A stretch of 34,948 bases of DNA, from positions 1 through 34,948 of the forward strand of contig JANMHB010000146.1 in the NCBI GenBank assembly GCA_031374935.1, read 5' to 3'. The stretch is from JACMLX01 sp031374935 (GTDB lineage: Bacteria; Gemmatimonadota; Gemmatimonadetes; Gemmatimonadales; Gemmatimonadaceae). The notes beneath the pieces were generated by a model. It was given only the letters and a program-made list of their open reading frames with translations. It was not told the DNA's origin and did not search any database. Below are positions 14,973 to 23,077 of this stretch, piece by piece. Each line of letters opens with the position of its first letter. The first letter of the stretch is position 1. The translations under genes were made by a program, and so were the position numbers.

Positions 14973-15685
14973 CCAGCGCCGCACAACATGTTCAGGAACG
15001 CATTCTGGTCGTCGATGATGAGCCGGACATCGTCGCGCTGGTGGCGTACCACCTCGCCAAGACGAACTATCGTGTCTCGACCGCCTCGAACGGCACCGAC
15101 GCACTCTCCATCGCACGGCAGGAACGGCCGTCGCTGCTGGTGCTCGACCTGATGCTGCCGGGCATGAGTGGCTTCGATGTCCTCGAACACATCCGTGCCG
15201 AGGAAAGCACCCGGCACATCGCAGTGCTGATGCTGACGGCACGCAAGGAGGAACAGGACCGGATTCGTGGACTGTCGCTGGGAGCGGATGACTACCTCAC
15301 CAAGCCGTTCAGTCCACAGGAGCTGGTGCTGCGCGTCGGGGCCATCTTGCGACGCACCACCGGCACCTCGGACGCGCCGACCGACCTGCTGCAGATCGGC
15401 CCCATTCGGATCGATCGTGCGGCGCACCGCGTGGCCATCGAGAACGAGGACGTGGAATTGACGCCGACCGAGTACAAGCTGCTGATCACGCTGGCGGAAC
15501 GTCGCGGCCGGGTGCAGGCGCGCGGACATCTGCTGGAGACGGTCTGGGAGGCTGCACCGGACATCCAGACGCGCACCGTGGACATGCACATCCAGCGGTT
15601 GCGCACGAAGCTCGGCGAGGCCGGTGACCTGATCGAGACGGTGCGCGGCTTCGGGTACCGCATGCGCGGCGGCACCGCGCGGTAG
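14969..15685 (+). CDS. phoB: PhoB-type response regulator
   Basis: A 238-residue two-component regulator of the OmpR/PhoB class. The receiver domain (about 11-128) has the acidic pair D16/D17 in VVDDEPD, phospho-acceptor D60 in LVLDLMLPGMSG, T90 in MLTAR and K112 in YLTKPFSP. The winged-helix DNA-binding domain (about 140-235) has LTPTEYKLL, then RTVDMHIQRLRTKLG as recognition helix and ETVRGFGYRM as the wing. LTPTEYKLL and the context (PhoR-like kinase next, phosphate genes around) support PhoB rather than another OmpR member, but specificity is inferred. It is translationally coupled to udk and ends 39 bases before the kinase gene. Confidence 0.9.
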   Translation: MTSAAQHVQERILVVDDEPDIVALVAYHLAKTNYRVSTASNGTDALSIARQERPSLLVLDLMLPGMSGFDVLEHIRAEESTRHIAVLMLTARKEEQDRIRGLSLGADDYLTKPFSPQELVLRVGAILRRTTGTSDAPTDLLQIGPIRIDRAAHRVAIENEDVELTPTEYKLLITLAERRGRVQARGHLLETVWEAAPDIQTRTVDMHIQRLRTKLGEAGDLIETVRGFGYRMRGGTAR

Positions 15686-15724
15686 CTCGCGGTTCAGCCT
15701 CGGCTCACGCGCTAGGTTTGCTGC

Positions 15725-17440
15725 GTGCGTCTCACCACCCGCCTCCTGCTCGGCCTCGTGCTGGGCGTCTCGTTGCTGCTGGCGGCGGTCATCGCAGTGC
15801 TCGATCGGCGGCTCTATGCGCGGATCGGCGACGAGCAGGTTGCGCAGCTGCAGAGTGAGGCGCGACTGCTGGCGGCGCAGTGGTCAGACCGCTCGGCGGC
15901 CGATGCCATTGCTGATGCGGCAGGCCTGGCCACCGGGCACCGCGTCACACTGATCGACAGTTCGGGCGTCGTGCTGGGCGATTCGAAGTTCGATGCGCTC
16001 GGGCTGCGCGCACTGGAAAATCACAGGACGCGACCGGAGGTGCGCGATGCACTCGCGAACGGCACTGGGCAGGCGCGCCGCCTCTCCGCCTCGGCCGGCG
16101 ACGAGGAGCTCTACGTGGCGGTCCGGATGCCGCTTGGCGTCTCGCGGGTGTCAGTCCGCACGCGGGCAGTCGACGAACTGTTCGCCAGATCGCGACTCGA
16201 CATCCTGCTGGTGGGCGTCGGCGCGATCGTGGCCGTGGCGGTTTTCGGCTGGTTCTTCTCACGGTCGATTACCGCGCCGATCATCGAGCTGCGCGATGTG
16301 GCCCAATCGCTGGCCGCCGGCGATCTGTCGCGTCGACCGGCGCTCTCCGCGCCCGGAGAAGTCGGTGATCTGGCGCGGGCAGTCCATCGCCTGGCCGAGC
16401 AGCTCGGTGCGCGTCTGGCGACGCTCGAGGCTGAAGAGTCATTGCTGACGGAGCTCTTCGATTCGCTCACCGAAGGGGCGATCGCCGTGGACTCGGGGCG
16501 GCAGGTGATGCGCATCAACGATGTGGGCCGGGTGCTGGCCAGCGTCGATGGCGAGGTGCCCTTCCCCGTCGATCGGTTGCCGGACGATCCCAGTCTCCGC
16601 GATGCGTTGCAGCGGGCGCTCTCGGGGCAGATCGTGGACCCGCGCGAAGTGGTCCTCAACGACCGCGCGATTTCACTGGTGGCGCGACCGCTGACCGACG
16701 GCGGTGCCGTGCTGGCCATGTACGACCTGACGCCGATTCGCCGACTCGAACAGGTCCGCCGTGATTTCGTGGCCAATGTCAGCCACGAGCTCCGAACCCC
16801 GCTGACGATTGTCGGCGGGTACGCGGAGACGCTGGTGGACGACAGCGACATGCCGATCACCAACCGCCATGCGTTTCTTCAGACGATTCTGTCGAACACC
16901 CGCCGGATGCAGCGAATCGTGGACGATCTGCTGGACCTGAGCCGGATCGAATCCGGGGGCTGGCGGCCAAATCCGGCATGGAGTGGTATTCCGGATACGG
17001 TGGCAGACGTGATGCTCGCCGCGCAGCCGGCCGCCAAGGCGAAGGGGATCGTCGTCCGTGCCGACATCGCCGCCGACGCCGAGCGGGTGTTCGCCGACCC
17101 CACGGCGCTCAGGCAGGTGCTGGGCAACCTGGTGGAGAACGCGGTGCGTCACACCGCCGAGGGGACGGTGACGGTCGTCTCGCGCCGGGATGGGGCCACG
17201 CTGACCCTGGCGGTGACTGACACCGGCATTGGCATTCCGACCGAGCATCTGCCACGCATTTTCGAACGGTTCTACCGGGTGGACCCGGCGCGCTCGCGTG
17301 AGCAGGGTGGCACCGGACTCGGGCTGGCGATCGTGCGGCACCTGGTCGAAGCCCACGGTGGGGGTGTCACGGCCGAGAGCGCGGCCGGTGTCGGGACCAC
17401 GATTCTGACCACCTGGCCGGTGCCGGTCACGAACGCGTAA
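15725..17440 (+). CDS. phoR: PhoR-type sensor histidine kinase
   Basis: A 571-residue inner-membrane kinase that should phosphorylate the adjacent regulator. Transmembrane helix 1 is at about 6-25, an extracytoplasmic region of about 130 residues follows, and helix 2 is at 160-179. A HAMP segment follows (about 178-232), then a PAS-like domain (about 235-335). The dimerisation domain has FVANVSHELRTPLT with H354 as the phospho-acceptor. The ATPase domain shows the N box (GNLVENAVRHT, N472), DTGIGIP (499-505), FERFYRVD and GGTGLGLAIV. The sizeable outer sensor domain is larger than that of E. coli PhoR, so it may sense something itself as well as report transporter state. Start is GTG 15725; no good ribosome site is visible. 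Confidence 0.9.
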   Translation: MRLTTRLLLGLVLGVSLLLAAVIAVLDRRLYARIGDEQVAQLQSEARLLAAQWSDRSAADAIADAAGLATGHRVTLIDSSGVVLGDSKFDALGLRALENHRTRPEVRDALANGTGQARRLSASAGDEELYVAVRMPLGVSRVSVRTRAVDELFARSRLDILLVGVGAIVAVAVFGWFFSRSITAPIIELRDVAQSLAAGDLSRRPALSAPGEVGDLARAVHRLAEQLGARLATLEAEESLLTELFDSLTEGAIAVDSGRQVMRINDVGRVLASVDGEVPFPVDRLPDDPSLRDALQRALSGQIVDPREVVLNDRAISLVARPLTDGGAVLAMYDLTPIRRLEQVRRDFVANVSHELRTPLTIVGGYAETLVDDSDMPITNRHAFLQTILSNTRRMQRIVDDLLDLSRIESGGWRPNPAWSGIPDTVADVMLAAQPAAKAKGIVVRADIAADAERVFADPTALRQVLGNLVENAVRHTAEGTVTVVSRRDGATLTLAVTDTGIGIPTEHLPRIFERFYRVDPARSREQGGTGLGLAIVRHLVEAHGGGVTAESAAGVGTTILTTWPVPVTNA

Positions 17441-17468
17441 CGGACGGGACGCGGGTACACCGGCCCGT

Positions 17469-17508
17469 CGTTACACGTCCGTTGCAGAAATGCGAGGTTA
17501 CCGTCACA
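17469..17508 (+). promoter_or_regulatory. Candidate Pho box upstream of the TonB receptor
   Basis: CGTTACA (17469-17475), CGTTGCA (17480-17486) and CGTCACA (17502-17508) are in exact 11-bp phase, with the slot at 17491 degenerate. Seven-base repeats with four-base spacers are the layout of PhoB binding sites. They lie 94-133 bases before the receptor ATG, directly after phoR. Binding by this PhoB is inferred. Confidence 0.45.
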
Positions 17509-17601
17509 TCGACGGGCGAACGTAACGGGGCATGCGTCGGCATGTCGTGGGCGAAGTCATTCGGGCCCACAGAACTTCCCCGAAACGATTCGCGAATCCC
17601 T

Positions 17602-20361
17602 ATGTCGCTATCCATCGTTCGTCGGCTGTCACTCGCGTGTCTCGCGGTGTGCGGCCTTTCGTCAGCAGTCTTTGCGCAGACGCCTCCGGCGGCGCGCGGC
17701 AGGATCACAGGTCGAGTGCTCGATCCGCAGGGCAGTGGGATGTCGGACGTGGGGATTCAGGTTGTCGGGACGTCGATTGGCGCGCTTTCGGGTGTCGACG
17801 GTCGCTTCACGGTGACTGGTGTGCCGGCCGGTACGGTGACACTGCTCGCACGGCGTATCGGGTACGGTTCCAAGACGATCACTGGCATCGTGGTCGCAGC
17901 CGGTCAGACCGTCGAGCAGAACATCGCGATGGCACCGGCAGCGCTTCAGCTCGCGGCCTTGACGGTGACGGCGACGCAAGAGCGCGGCTCGGTGAGCGCC
18001 GCGCTCGATCGTCAGCGCAGTGCGGCCGCCATCATCAATACGGTCACCAGCGAACAGATCTCGAAGAGTCCGGACGGTGACGCCGCCGCGGCCGTCGGTC
18101 GCGTGAGCGGCGTGAACGTCCAGGATGGCAAGTATGTGTTCGTGCGCGGACTTGGCGATCGATACACGACATCGTCATTGAATGGCGCACGGTTGCCCAG
18201 CCCGGAGCCGGAGCGCAAGGTCGTGCCGCTCGACCTGTTCCCGGCCAGCCTGATTCAGAGCATCACCACCTCCAAGACGTTCACCCCCGACCAGCCTGGC
18301 GACTTTGCCGGTGCAGCGGTGAACATTCAGACGAAGGAGTTCCCGGCCAAGCGGACGGTCGTGATGTCATCGTCGGCCGGATACAATGCGGCCGTCACAG
18401 GGAAGTCGACCTTCACCGCCGGCAATCAGGGCCTCGACTATTTCGCCTTTGGCGGAGACAAGCGCGCGCTGCCCTCGTCGGTGCGCGGCCTCGGATCCTT
18501 CACCCCGCAGCCGGGTCAAGGCACGGTCAACAGCGTCTTCAGCACGTTCCGCAATCGGTGGAGCGCACTGCCGACGACAGGCACCGGAAACGGAAGTCTT
18601 GGCATGTCGGTTGGCGGCAGCGATCCGATTCTCGGCCAGCGCATCGGCTACCTGCTGAGCGGCAACTACGGCGTCCAGCAGAACATCAAGACGAATCAGG
18701 TTCGCGCGTACGCGCTGGCCCGCGGTGGCATCGACGAAGTCGATCGCTTTGAAGGCACCTCATCGGGCACCGGTGTGCTCTGGGGCGGACTGGCGAACTT
18801 CAGCACCTTCCTCGGCCGAAACACCAAGCTGTCGCTGAACAACACGTACAACCGGACCAGCGACAATGACGCGCGCGTCGAATCCGGTGTGAGTGAGAAC
18901 CTCGGCATCCCGCTGGAGATCACACGCCTGCAGTACGTGGAGCGGATGATCCGCAGCTCGCAGCTCGCCGCGGAGCATTCGCTGTTCGGCGGCAGACAGC
19001 AGTTCGACTGGGCGGCGACGGCGTCGGGCGTCACACGCCGCGAGCCTGATCGCTCCGAGATCGTGTATTCCCGCACCGGTACGGGGCCGGCGGAGTGGCT
19101 CGCGATCGGGACCGAAAGCGCGGTGCGCACGTTCGGCGACCTCGATGAAAGCACGTACGAGGGACAGGCCAATTACCGGATCTCGTTCTTTGAGCCGGGC
19201 AAGGAGCTGAAGGTCAAGTTCGGCGGCCTGTATCGGGCCTCGAATCGAGCCGCGGAAAACTTCGTCTACAGCGCGCAGGGCTTTGGTCTGGACAACGCGC
19301 AGCGTCGCCTGTCGCCCGAGAGCATCTTCGACGGTCGGTTCACGCAGCCTGGCAGCAGCGCGCTCAGCCTGGTGCCGCTGTCGCAGGGCGGCAGCTACAC
19401 CGCCGAGGATCGTCTGGCCTCGGGCTACCTGATGTTCACGTGGCAGGCCCGGCCCCGCCTCGACATCATCACCGGTGCGCGCCTCGAGAATTCGACGGTG
19501 GAAGTCGTTGCCACCCCGACCGTAGGCTCGCCGATCACGACCCAGCCGAAGTTCAACGATGTGCTTCCGTCCCTCGCGGTCACCTTCAAGGCCACCGAAA
19601 ATCAGAATCTTCGGTTCAGCGCCTCGCAAACGGTGGCGCGGCCAGAGTATCGTGAGCTTGCTCCGCTCCGGTTCCGAGACGTGATCGGCGGTGACAACAT
19701 CGAAGGCAACGCGAGCCTGATCCGGTCGCTGATCCGAAATGTCGACCTGCGCTGGGAGTGGTTCCCGACGCGCACCGAGGTCTTCAGCGTCTCGGTGTTC
19801 GGCAAGCAGTTCGAGAATCCGATCGAGCGGGTGTACCTCGCCACCTCCGGTACGCGTGTCGTCACGTTCCAGAACGCCGAAAGCGCAACGAACTATGGCG
19901 TTGAGCTGGAGGCTCGCACCGGGCTGGCGAAGCTGGCCTCGGCACTGGAGAACGTGAGCCTCTTCACGAACGCCACGCTCATGCAGAGCGATATCACCTT
20001 GCGGCCCGGCCTGGTCAGCGCGACGAACACCAATCGTGCGATGGTCGGTCAGGCGCCCTACATGATCAATGGTGGCGCGACCTGGAACACCAGCAGCGGT
20101 TCCACCAGCGCGACCTTGCTCTACAATGTCATTGGTCCCCGGATCGTCGATGCCGGTGTTGTGCCGCTGCCGGACGTCAAGGAACTGCCCCGTCAGGTTG
20201 TCGACTTCTCGCTGCGCTTTCCGCTCGTGAAGGGCATCGCTGGCCGGTTCGACGCGCGCAACCTGCTCGATGCGCGGTTCCGGGTCGAACAGGGTCCGGT
20301 GACACGCGAATCGTACCGCACGGGCCGTATCTTCTCCTTCGGACTCAACTGGCAGCCGTAA
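17602..20361 (+). CDS. TonB-dependent outer-membrane receptor
   Basis: A 919-residue outer-membrane beta-barrel transporter energised by TonB. The ATG at 17602 gives a signal peptide (LSLACLAVCGLSSAVFAQ); upstream in-frame starts from 17482 would run through the putative Pho box and spoil the signal. A carboxypeptidase-regulatory-like beta domain covers about 30-115 (GRITGRVLDPQGSGM, GRFTVTGVPAG). The plug follows (about 130-245), with FVRGLGDRYTTSSLNGA and a VPLDLFPASL segment, then the barrel, ending in RIFSFGLNWQP, a typical aromatic C-terminal strand. The ligand is not readable from sequence, but the position after phoBR and before a PstS-like gene points to a phosphate-related substrate. 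A strong hairpin follows the gene. Confidence 0.92.
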   Translation: MSLSIVRRLSLACLAVCGLSSAVFAQTPPAARGRITGRVLDPQGSGMSDVGIQVVGTSIGALSGVDGRFTVTGVPAGTVTLLARRIGYGSKTITGIVVAAGQTVEQNIAMAPAALQLAALTVTATQERGSVSAALDRQRSAAAIINTVTSEQISKSPDGDAAAAVGRVSGVNVQDGKYVFVRGLGDRYTTSSLNGARLPSPEPERKVVPLDLFPASLIQSITTSKTFTPDQPGDFAGAAVNIQTKEFPAKRTVVMSSSAGYNAAVTGKSTFTAGNQGLDYFAFGGDKRALPSSVRGLGSFTPQPGQGTVNSVFSTFRNRWSALPTTGTGNGSLGMSVGGSDPILGQRIGYLLSGNYGVQQNIKTNQVRAYALARGGIDEVDRFEGTSSGTGVLWGGLANFSTFLGRNTKLSLNNTYNRTSDNDARVESGVSENLGIPLEITRLQYVERMIRSSQLAAEHSLFGGRQQFDWAATASGVTRREPDRSEIVYSRTGTGPAEWLAIGTESAVRTFGDLDESTYEGQANYRISFFEPGKELKVKFGGLYRASNRAAENFVYSAQGFGLDNAQRRLSPESIFDGRFTQPGSSALSLVPLSQGGSYTAEDRLASGYLMFTWQARPRLDIITGARLENSTVEVVATPTVGSPITTQPKFNDVLPSLAVTFKATENQNLRFSASQTVARPEYRELAPLRFRDVIGGDNIEGNASLIRSLIRNVDLRWEWFPTRTEVFSVSVFGKQFENPIERVYLATSGTRVVTFQNAESATNYGVELEARTGLAKLASALENVSLFTNATLMQSDITLRPGLVSATNTNRAMVGQAPYMINGGATWNTSSGSTSATLLYNVIGPRIVDAGVVPLPDVKELPRQVVDFSLRFPLVKGIAGRFDARNLLDARFRVEQGPVTRESYRTGRIFSFGLNWQP

Positions 20362-20386
20362 CAGCGGGTCAGCAGTCTCGCTCATG

Positions 20387-20418
20387 ACGGGCCCGGATGC
20401 AGTCTGATCCGGGCCCGT
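20387..20418 (+). terminator. Hairpin terminator after the TonB receptor gene
   Basis: ACGGGCCCGGAT (20387-20398) pairs over 12 perfect bases with ATCCGGGCCCGT (20407-20418), loop GCAGTCTG, followed by TTCTG. It begins 25 bases after the receptor stop. The T-run is short, so termination may be partial and the next gene may receive some read-through. Confidence 0.65.
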
Positions 20419-20494
20419 TTCTGCGTCTGGCACCGCCGCCTGGATCTCTCGCGACCAGCGGCGTTCCACCGCGTGTCACGACGGGCCTGACCTG

Positions 20495-20534
20495 CTGTGA
20501 CATGACCGTGACGACGATGTGTACGAGTCATGAC
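20495..20534 (+). promoter_or_regulatory. Candidate Pho box upstream of the beta-helix lipoprotein
   Basis: CTGTGAC (20495-20501), CCGTGAC (20506-20512), the weaker ATGTGTA (20517-20523) and TCATGAC (20528-20534) follow an 11-bp phase. The core TGTGACA is the reverse complement of TGTCACA, so it resembles the repeats before the receptor gene in inverted orientation. They lie 76-115 bases before the lipoprotein ATG. A six-base stem (20557-20562 with 20568-20573) lies between. Confidence 0.4.
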
Positions 20535-20609
20535 GGAGTGAGGGGAGATTCATCGAAGCCCGGCATACGGGCTGACCGTCTTTTCCAATACATATTTGCT
20601 GAGAGTCTC

Positions 20610-22331
20610 ATGACTTTTTATTGGCGTTCAATCGCGGGGATTGGGCTGGTTGCCTCGTCTCTGGTACTGTCTGCGTGCGGAAGTGATGGTCCTGCTGCCC
20701 CGACGGACTTGCCGCCGACCAGTGCCGCCGTGACCGCTCCGTCAGCAACCACGGCGCGCGTGACGTGGAGCAGGGTGTCTGATGCGACGAATTACGTGGT
20801 GCAGCGTGCCGTTGGCGCGAGTGGTGGCACGTTCGCAACGGTGTCTCCGGCGACACAGACGGACACGGTGCTGGTGGATACCGGGCTCGAACCGAGCGCC
20901 GTGTATCGCTATCGCGTGCAGGCGATTCGCGCGTCCGGCCCGTCGCAGTACACGAACGAAGCGTCGGTCACGACGGCCGCCCCCGGCACCGTCTCTGGCG
21001 TCATTTCGGGCAACATCACCGCCAACCGCACGTTGTACGCGGATACGGTCTATACGCTGCTCGGCTTCATCCAGGTCACCAACGGCGCCACGTTGACCAT
21101 TCAGCCCGGCACGCGGATCCGCGGCGACACCGCCGCCGTCAATGTCGGTTCGTCACTCTTCATCACGCGCGGCGCAAAGATTGACGCGCAAGGCACGGCG
21201 GCCAATCCGATCGTCTTCACCTCGGGTCGCGCCGCGCGCAGTCGTCAGCCCGGTGACTGGGGTGGCCTGATCATCATCGGCCGTGGAGTCATCAACAAGA
21301 CCGGCAACGTGACGATTGAAGGGACGGGCGTTGGCACGAACAACCCCGCGCAGGTGTACAGCGGCGGTGCCGACAACACGGACAACAGCGGCATTCTGCG
21401 CTATGTCCGCATCGAGTTCGCCGGCTTCGCCACGGCTCCGAACCAGGAGCTCAATTCGCTCACGCTTGCTGCGGTGGGAAGTGGCACGCGTATCGAGTAC
21501 ATCCAGACGCTGGCCGGCCTCGACGACAGCTACGAGTGGTTCGGAGGCGCCGTGGATGGCAAGTACCTCGTCAGCTACGAATCGGGCGACGACCACTTCG
21601 ACATGTCTGAAGGATATGTCGGACGGCTGCAGTACCTGATCGCGATGCAGACGCGCATCATCCCGCCGCGCCCGAATGCCGGGTCGCCGTCCACCGACCC
21701 ACAGGGCATCGAGAACGACGGGTGCGACGGTGCCGCATGTCCGACGGGCCAGGCTTCGACGCCGCTGACCATTCCGGTCGTGGCCAACTTCACCTTGTAC
21801 GGCACCGGTACGACGAACGGCGTCACCTTGCCGGCCGGCGGCGGCCGCGGGATGCTGCTGCGCCGCGGTACGGGCGGCTTCTACGTCAACGGTGTCGTCG
21901 GGCGCTTCCCGGTGGCGGGCGTCTCGTTCCGTGACACGACCACGTTCCAGCGGCTGACGGCAGGTGACTTCGGGCTGTCGAACATCCTCTTCGCCGAGAA
22001 CGGCAACGTGTTCGAGCCACAGGCGACACCGATCGTGTCGAATACCGTGCGACACTATTCGGTCGACACGACCGCCAACAACCTGCGCACGGTGGCCGGA
22101 ACGGCATCGGCGCTGTTCACCAGCGTCTCGGTGACGCAGCCGGCGAATGGCGCCACGTTCGACTGGGCGCCGGTCACCGGCGGTCCGGCCGCGTCGGGCG
22201 GTCTGGCGACGTTCACCGGCACGCTGCTCACCCGCGCTGGCACGTTCATCGCCGGTACGGCCTTCCGCGGTGCTGCGGATCCGGCTGGCCCGAAGTGGTG
22301 GAACGGCTGGACGACATACGCAATCGACTGA
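20610..22331 (+). CDS. Lipoprotein with FN3-like and beta-helix domains
   Basis: A 573-residue surface or periplasmic lipoprotein. The ATG at 20610 gives a clean signal with lipobox LSAC (C23); earlier in-frame starts would read through the terminator at 20387-20418. Residues of about 38-113 look like a fibronectin type III domain (ARVTWSRVSDATNYVVQR, then YRYRVQAIRASGPS). The remainder is a repetitive, Gly/Thr/Ile-rich domain with TLTIQPGTRIRGD, KIDAQGTAANPIVFTS, GDWGGLIIIGRG, LRYVRIEFAGF and DDSYEWFGG, which I recall from a right-handed beta-helix-like family often found beside TonB receptors in Bacteroidota and Gemmatimonadota. Two cysteines (GCDGAAC) may form a disulfide. No catalytic motif is visible. 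It may capture substrate for the receptor. Confidence 0.85.
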   Translation: MTFYWRSIAGIGLVASSLVLSACGSDGPAAPTDLPPTSAAVTAPSATTARVTWSRVSDATNYVVQRAVGASGGTFATVSPATQTDTVLVDTGLEPSAVYRYRVQAIRASGPSQYTNEASVTTAAPGTVSGVISGNITANRTLYADTVYTLLGFIQVTNGATLTIQPGTRIRGDTAAVNVGSSLFITRGAKIDAQGTAANPIVFTSGRAARSRQPGDWGGLIIIGRGVINKTGNVTIEGTGVGTNNPAQVYSGGADNTDNSGILRYVRIEFAGFATAPNQELNSLTLAAVGSGTRIEYIQTLAGLDDSYEWFGGAVDGKYLVSYESGDDHFDMSEGYVGRLQYLIAMQTRIIPPRPNAGSPSTDPQGIENDGCDGAACPTGQASTPLTIPVVANFTLYGTGTTNGVTLPAGGGRGMLLRRGTGGFYVNGVVGRFPVAGVSFRDTTTFQRLTAGDFGLSNILFAENGNVFEPQATPIVSNTVRHYSVDTTANNLRTVAGTASALFTSVSVTQPANGATFDWAPVTGGPAASGGLATFTGTLLTRAGTFIAGTAFRGAADPAGPKWWNGWTTYAID

Positions 22332-22345
22332 TTCGGCGCTAGTTT

Positions 22346-22395
22346 CCAGCAGGCCGGTGCGAGTGTCTCTCGCGTCGGCCCGCTGGTCTTTTTTT
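22346..22395 (+). terminator. Rho-independent terminator abutting the next start codon
   Basis: CCAGC/GCTGG (22346-22350 with 22382-22386), GGCCG/CGGCC (22352-22356 with 22376-22380) and GCGAG/CTCGC (22359-22363 with 22369-22373) stack into one long stem. It has one mismatch and two G-T pairs, a TGTCT loop, and TCTTTTTTT after it. This is the clearest intrinsic terminator in the window. It ends only ten bases before the ATG of the next lipoprotein gene, leaving no room for a separate promoter or ribosome site. Confidence 0.9.
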
Positions 22396-22405
22396 CTCAT
22401 CGATA

Positions 22406-23077
22406 ATGCTGCACGCTCGCACCTTCGCAACGTTCCTGTGTGTCCTCGCATGCGCGGCGTGCCGTTCGTCCGACAATGCCGCCGCGCGTGACTCGAGCGC
22501 GACCGCACTCACGCCTGAGGGCGTGCCATACGCCTACGAGCGTGTACCGCTCGACACGACCAGACCGCCCGGCTCCGTCGTGGATTCCGTCTTCCCGATG
22601 CCCGAGATGATCCGCCGCTTTCGTGCGGGTCTGCCGGACCCCAGGAGCCTCATCGGCGGCGCGGACTCGCGCCAGACGCTGGCCGCACAGTTCGTCGCGG
22701 CACTCGCGGCCGCCGACCGTGCCGCCCTCGGCCGCCTGACGCTGTCGCGCGCGGAGTTTGCCTATCTGTATTATCCCAACTCACGTGACGCCGGGATGAC
22801 GAACGGCATGCCACCCACCGTGCGGTGGGACCTGATGACGCTCAGCAGCGAAAAGGGCATTGCCCGCGCCATCGATCGGATCGGCGGCAAGCCGCTGACG
22901 CTGCAGTCGCTCGACTGTCCCAATCCGCCGGCCACCACCGGCTCCATCACGCTGCATGATGGCTGTCAGGTGCGCATTGGGCGAGCGGACGGCAGCACAT
23001 TCAATGGTCGACTCTTCGGCTCGATCGTCGAACACAAGGGACGTTTCAAGTTCGCCGGCTACAACAACGACATGTGA
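22406..23077 (+). CDS. Small lipoprotein linked to PstS, function unknown
   Basis: A 223-residue protein with a lipoprotein signal (VLACAAC, anchor C16 or C19) followed by an acidic, Ser/Ala-rich linker. The body is mixed alpha/beta: a helical part (LAAQFVAALAAADRAALGRLTLSRAEF is spread over about 90-115), an aromatic patch FAYLYYPNS, and a C-terminal beta part with two cysteines (LDCPNPP, DGCQVRI) that may form a disulfide, ending HKGRFKFAGYNNDM. I recognise no family. The GTG of the PstS-like gene overlaps its stop (GTGA), so the two are made together, and a function in phosphate capture or as a PstS partner is a reasonable guess. The start lies directly behind a strong terminator and has no ribosome site. 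Confidence 0.78.
   Translation: MLHARTFATFLCVLACAACRSSDNAAARDSSATALTPEGVPYAYERVPLDTTRPPGSVVDSVFPMPEMIRRFRAGLPDPRSLIGGADSRQTLAAQFVAALAAADRAALGRLTLSRAEFAYLYYPNSRDAGMTNGMPPTVRWDLMTLSSEKGIARAIDRIGGKPLTLQSLDCPNPPATTGSITLHDGCQVRIGRADGSTFNGRLFGSIVEHKGRFKFAGYNNDM

Noticed and set aside
18760..20469. A 569-codon open frame on - opposite the TonB receptor gene
   Set aside because: Antisense to a clear outer-membrane receptor and crossing its terminator; low-complexity product.
20397..20609. N-terminal extension of the beta-helix lipoprotein to 20397
   Set aside because: It would translate the terminator hairpin and candidate Pho box and bury the lipoprotein signal 71 residues into the protein.
21153..22508. 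A 451-codon open frame on - opposite the beta-helix lipoprotein gene
   Set aside because: It passes through the strong terminator at 22346-22395 and has an Arg-rich, domain-free product.
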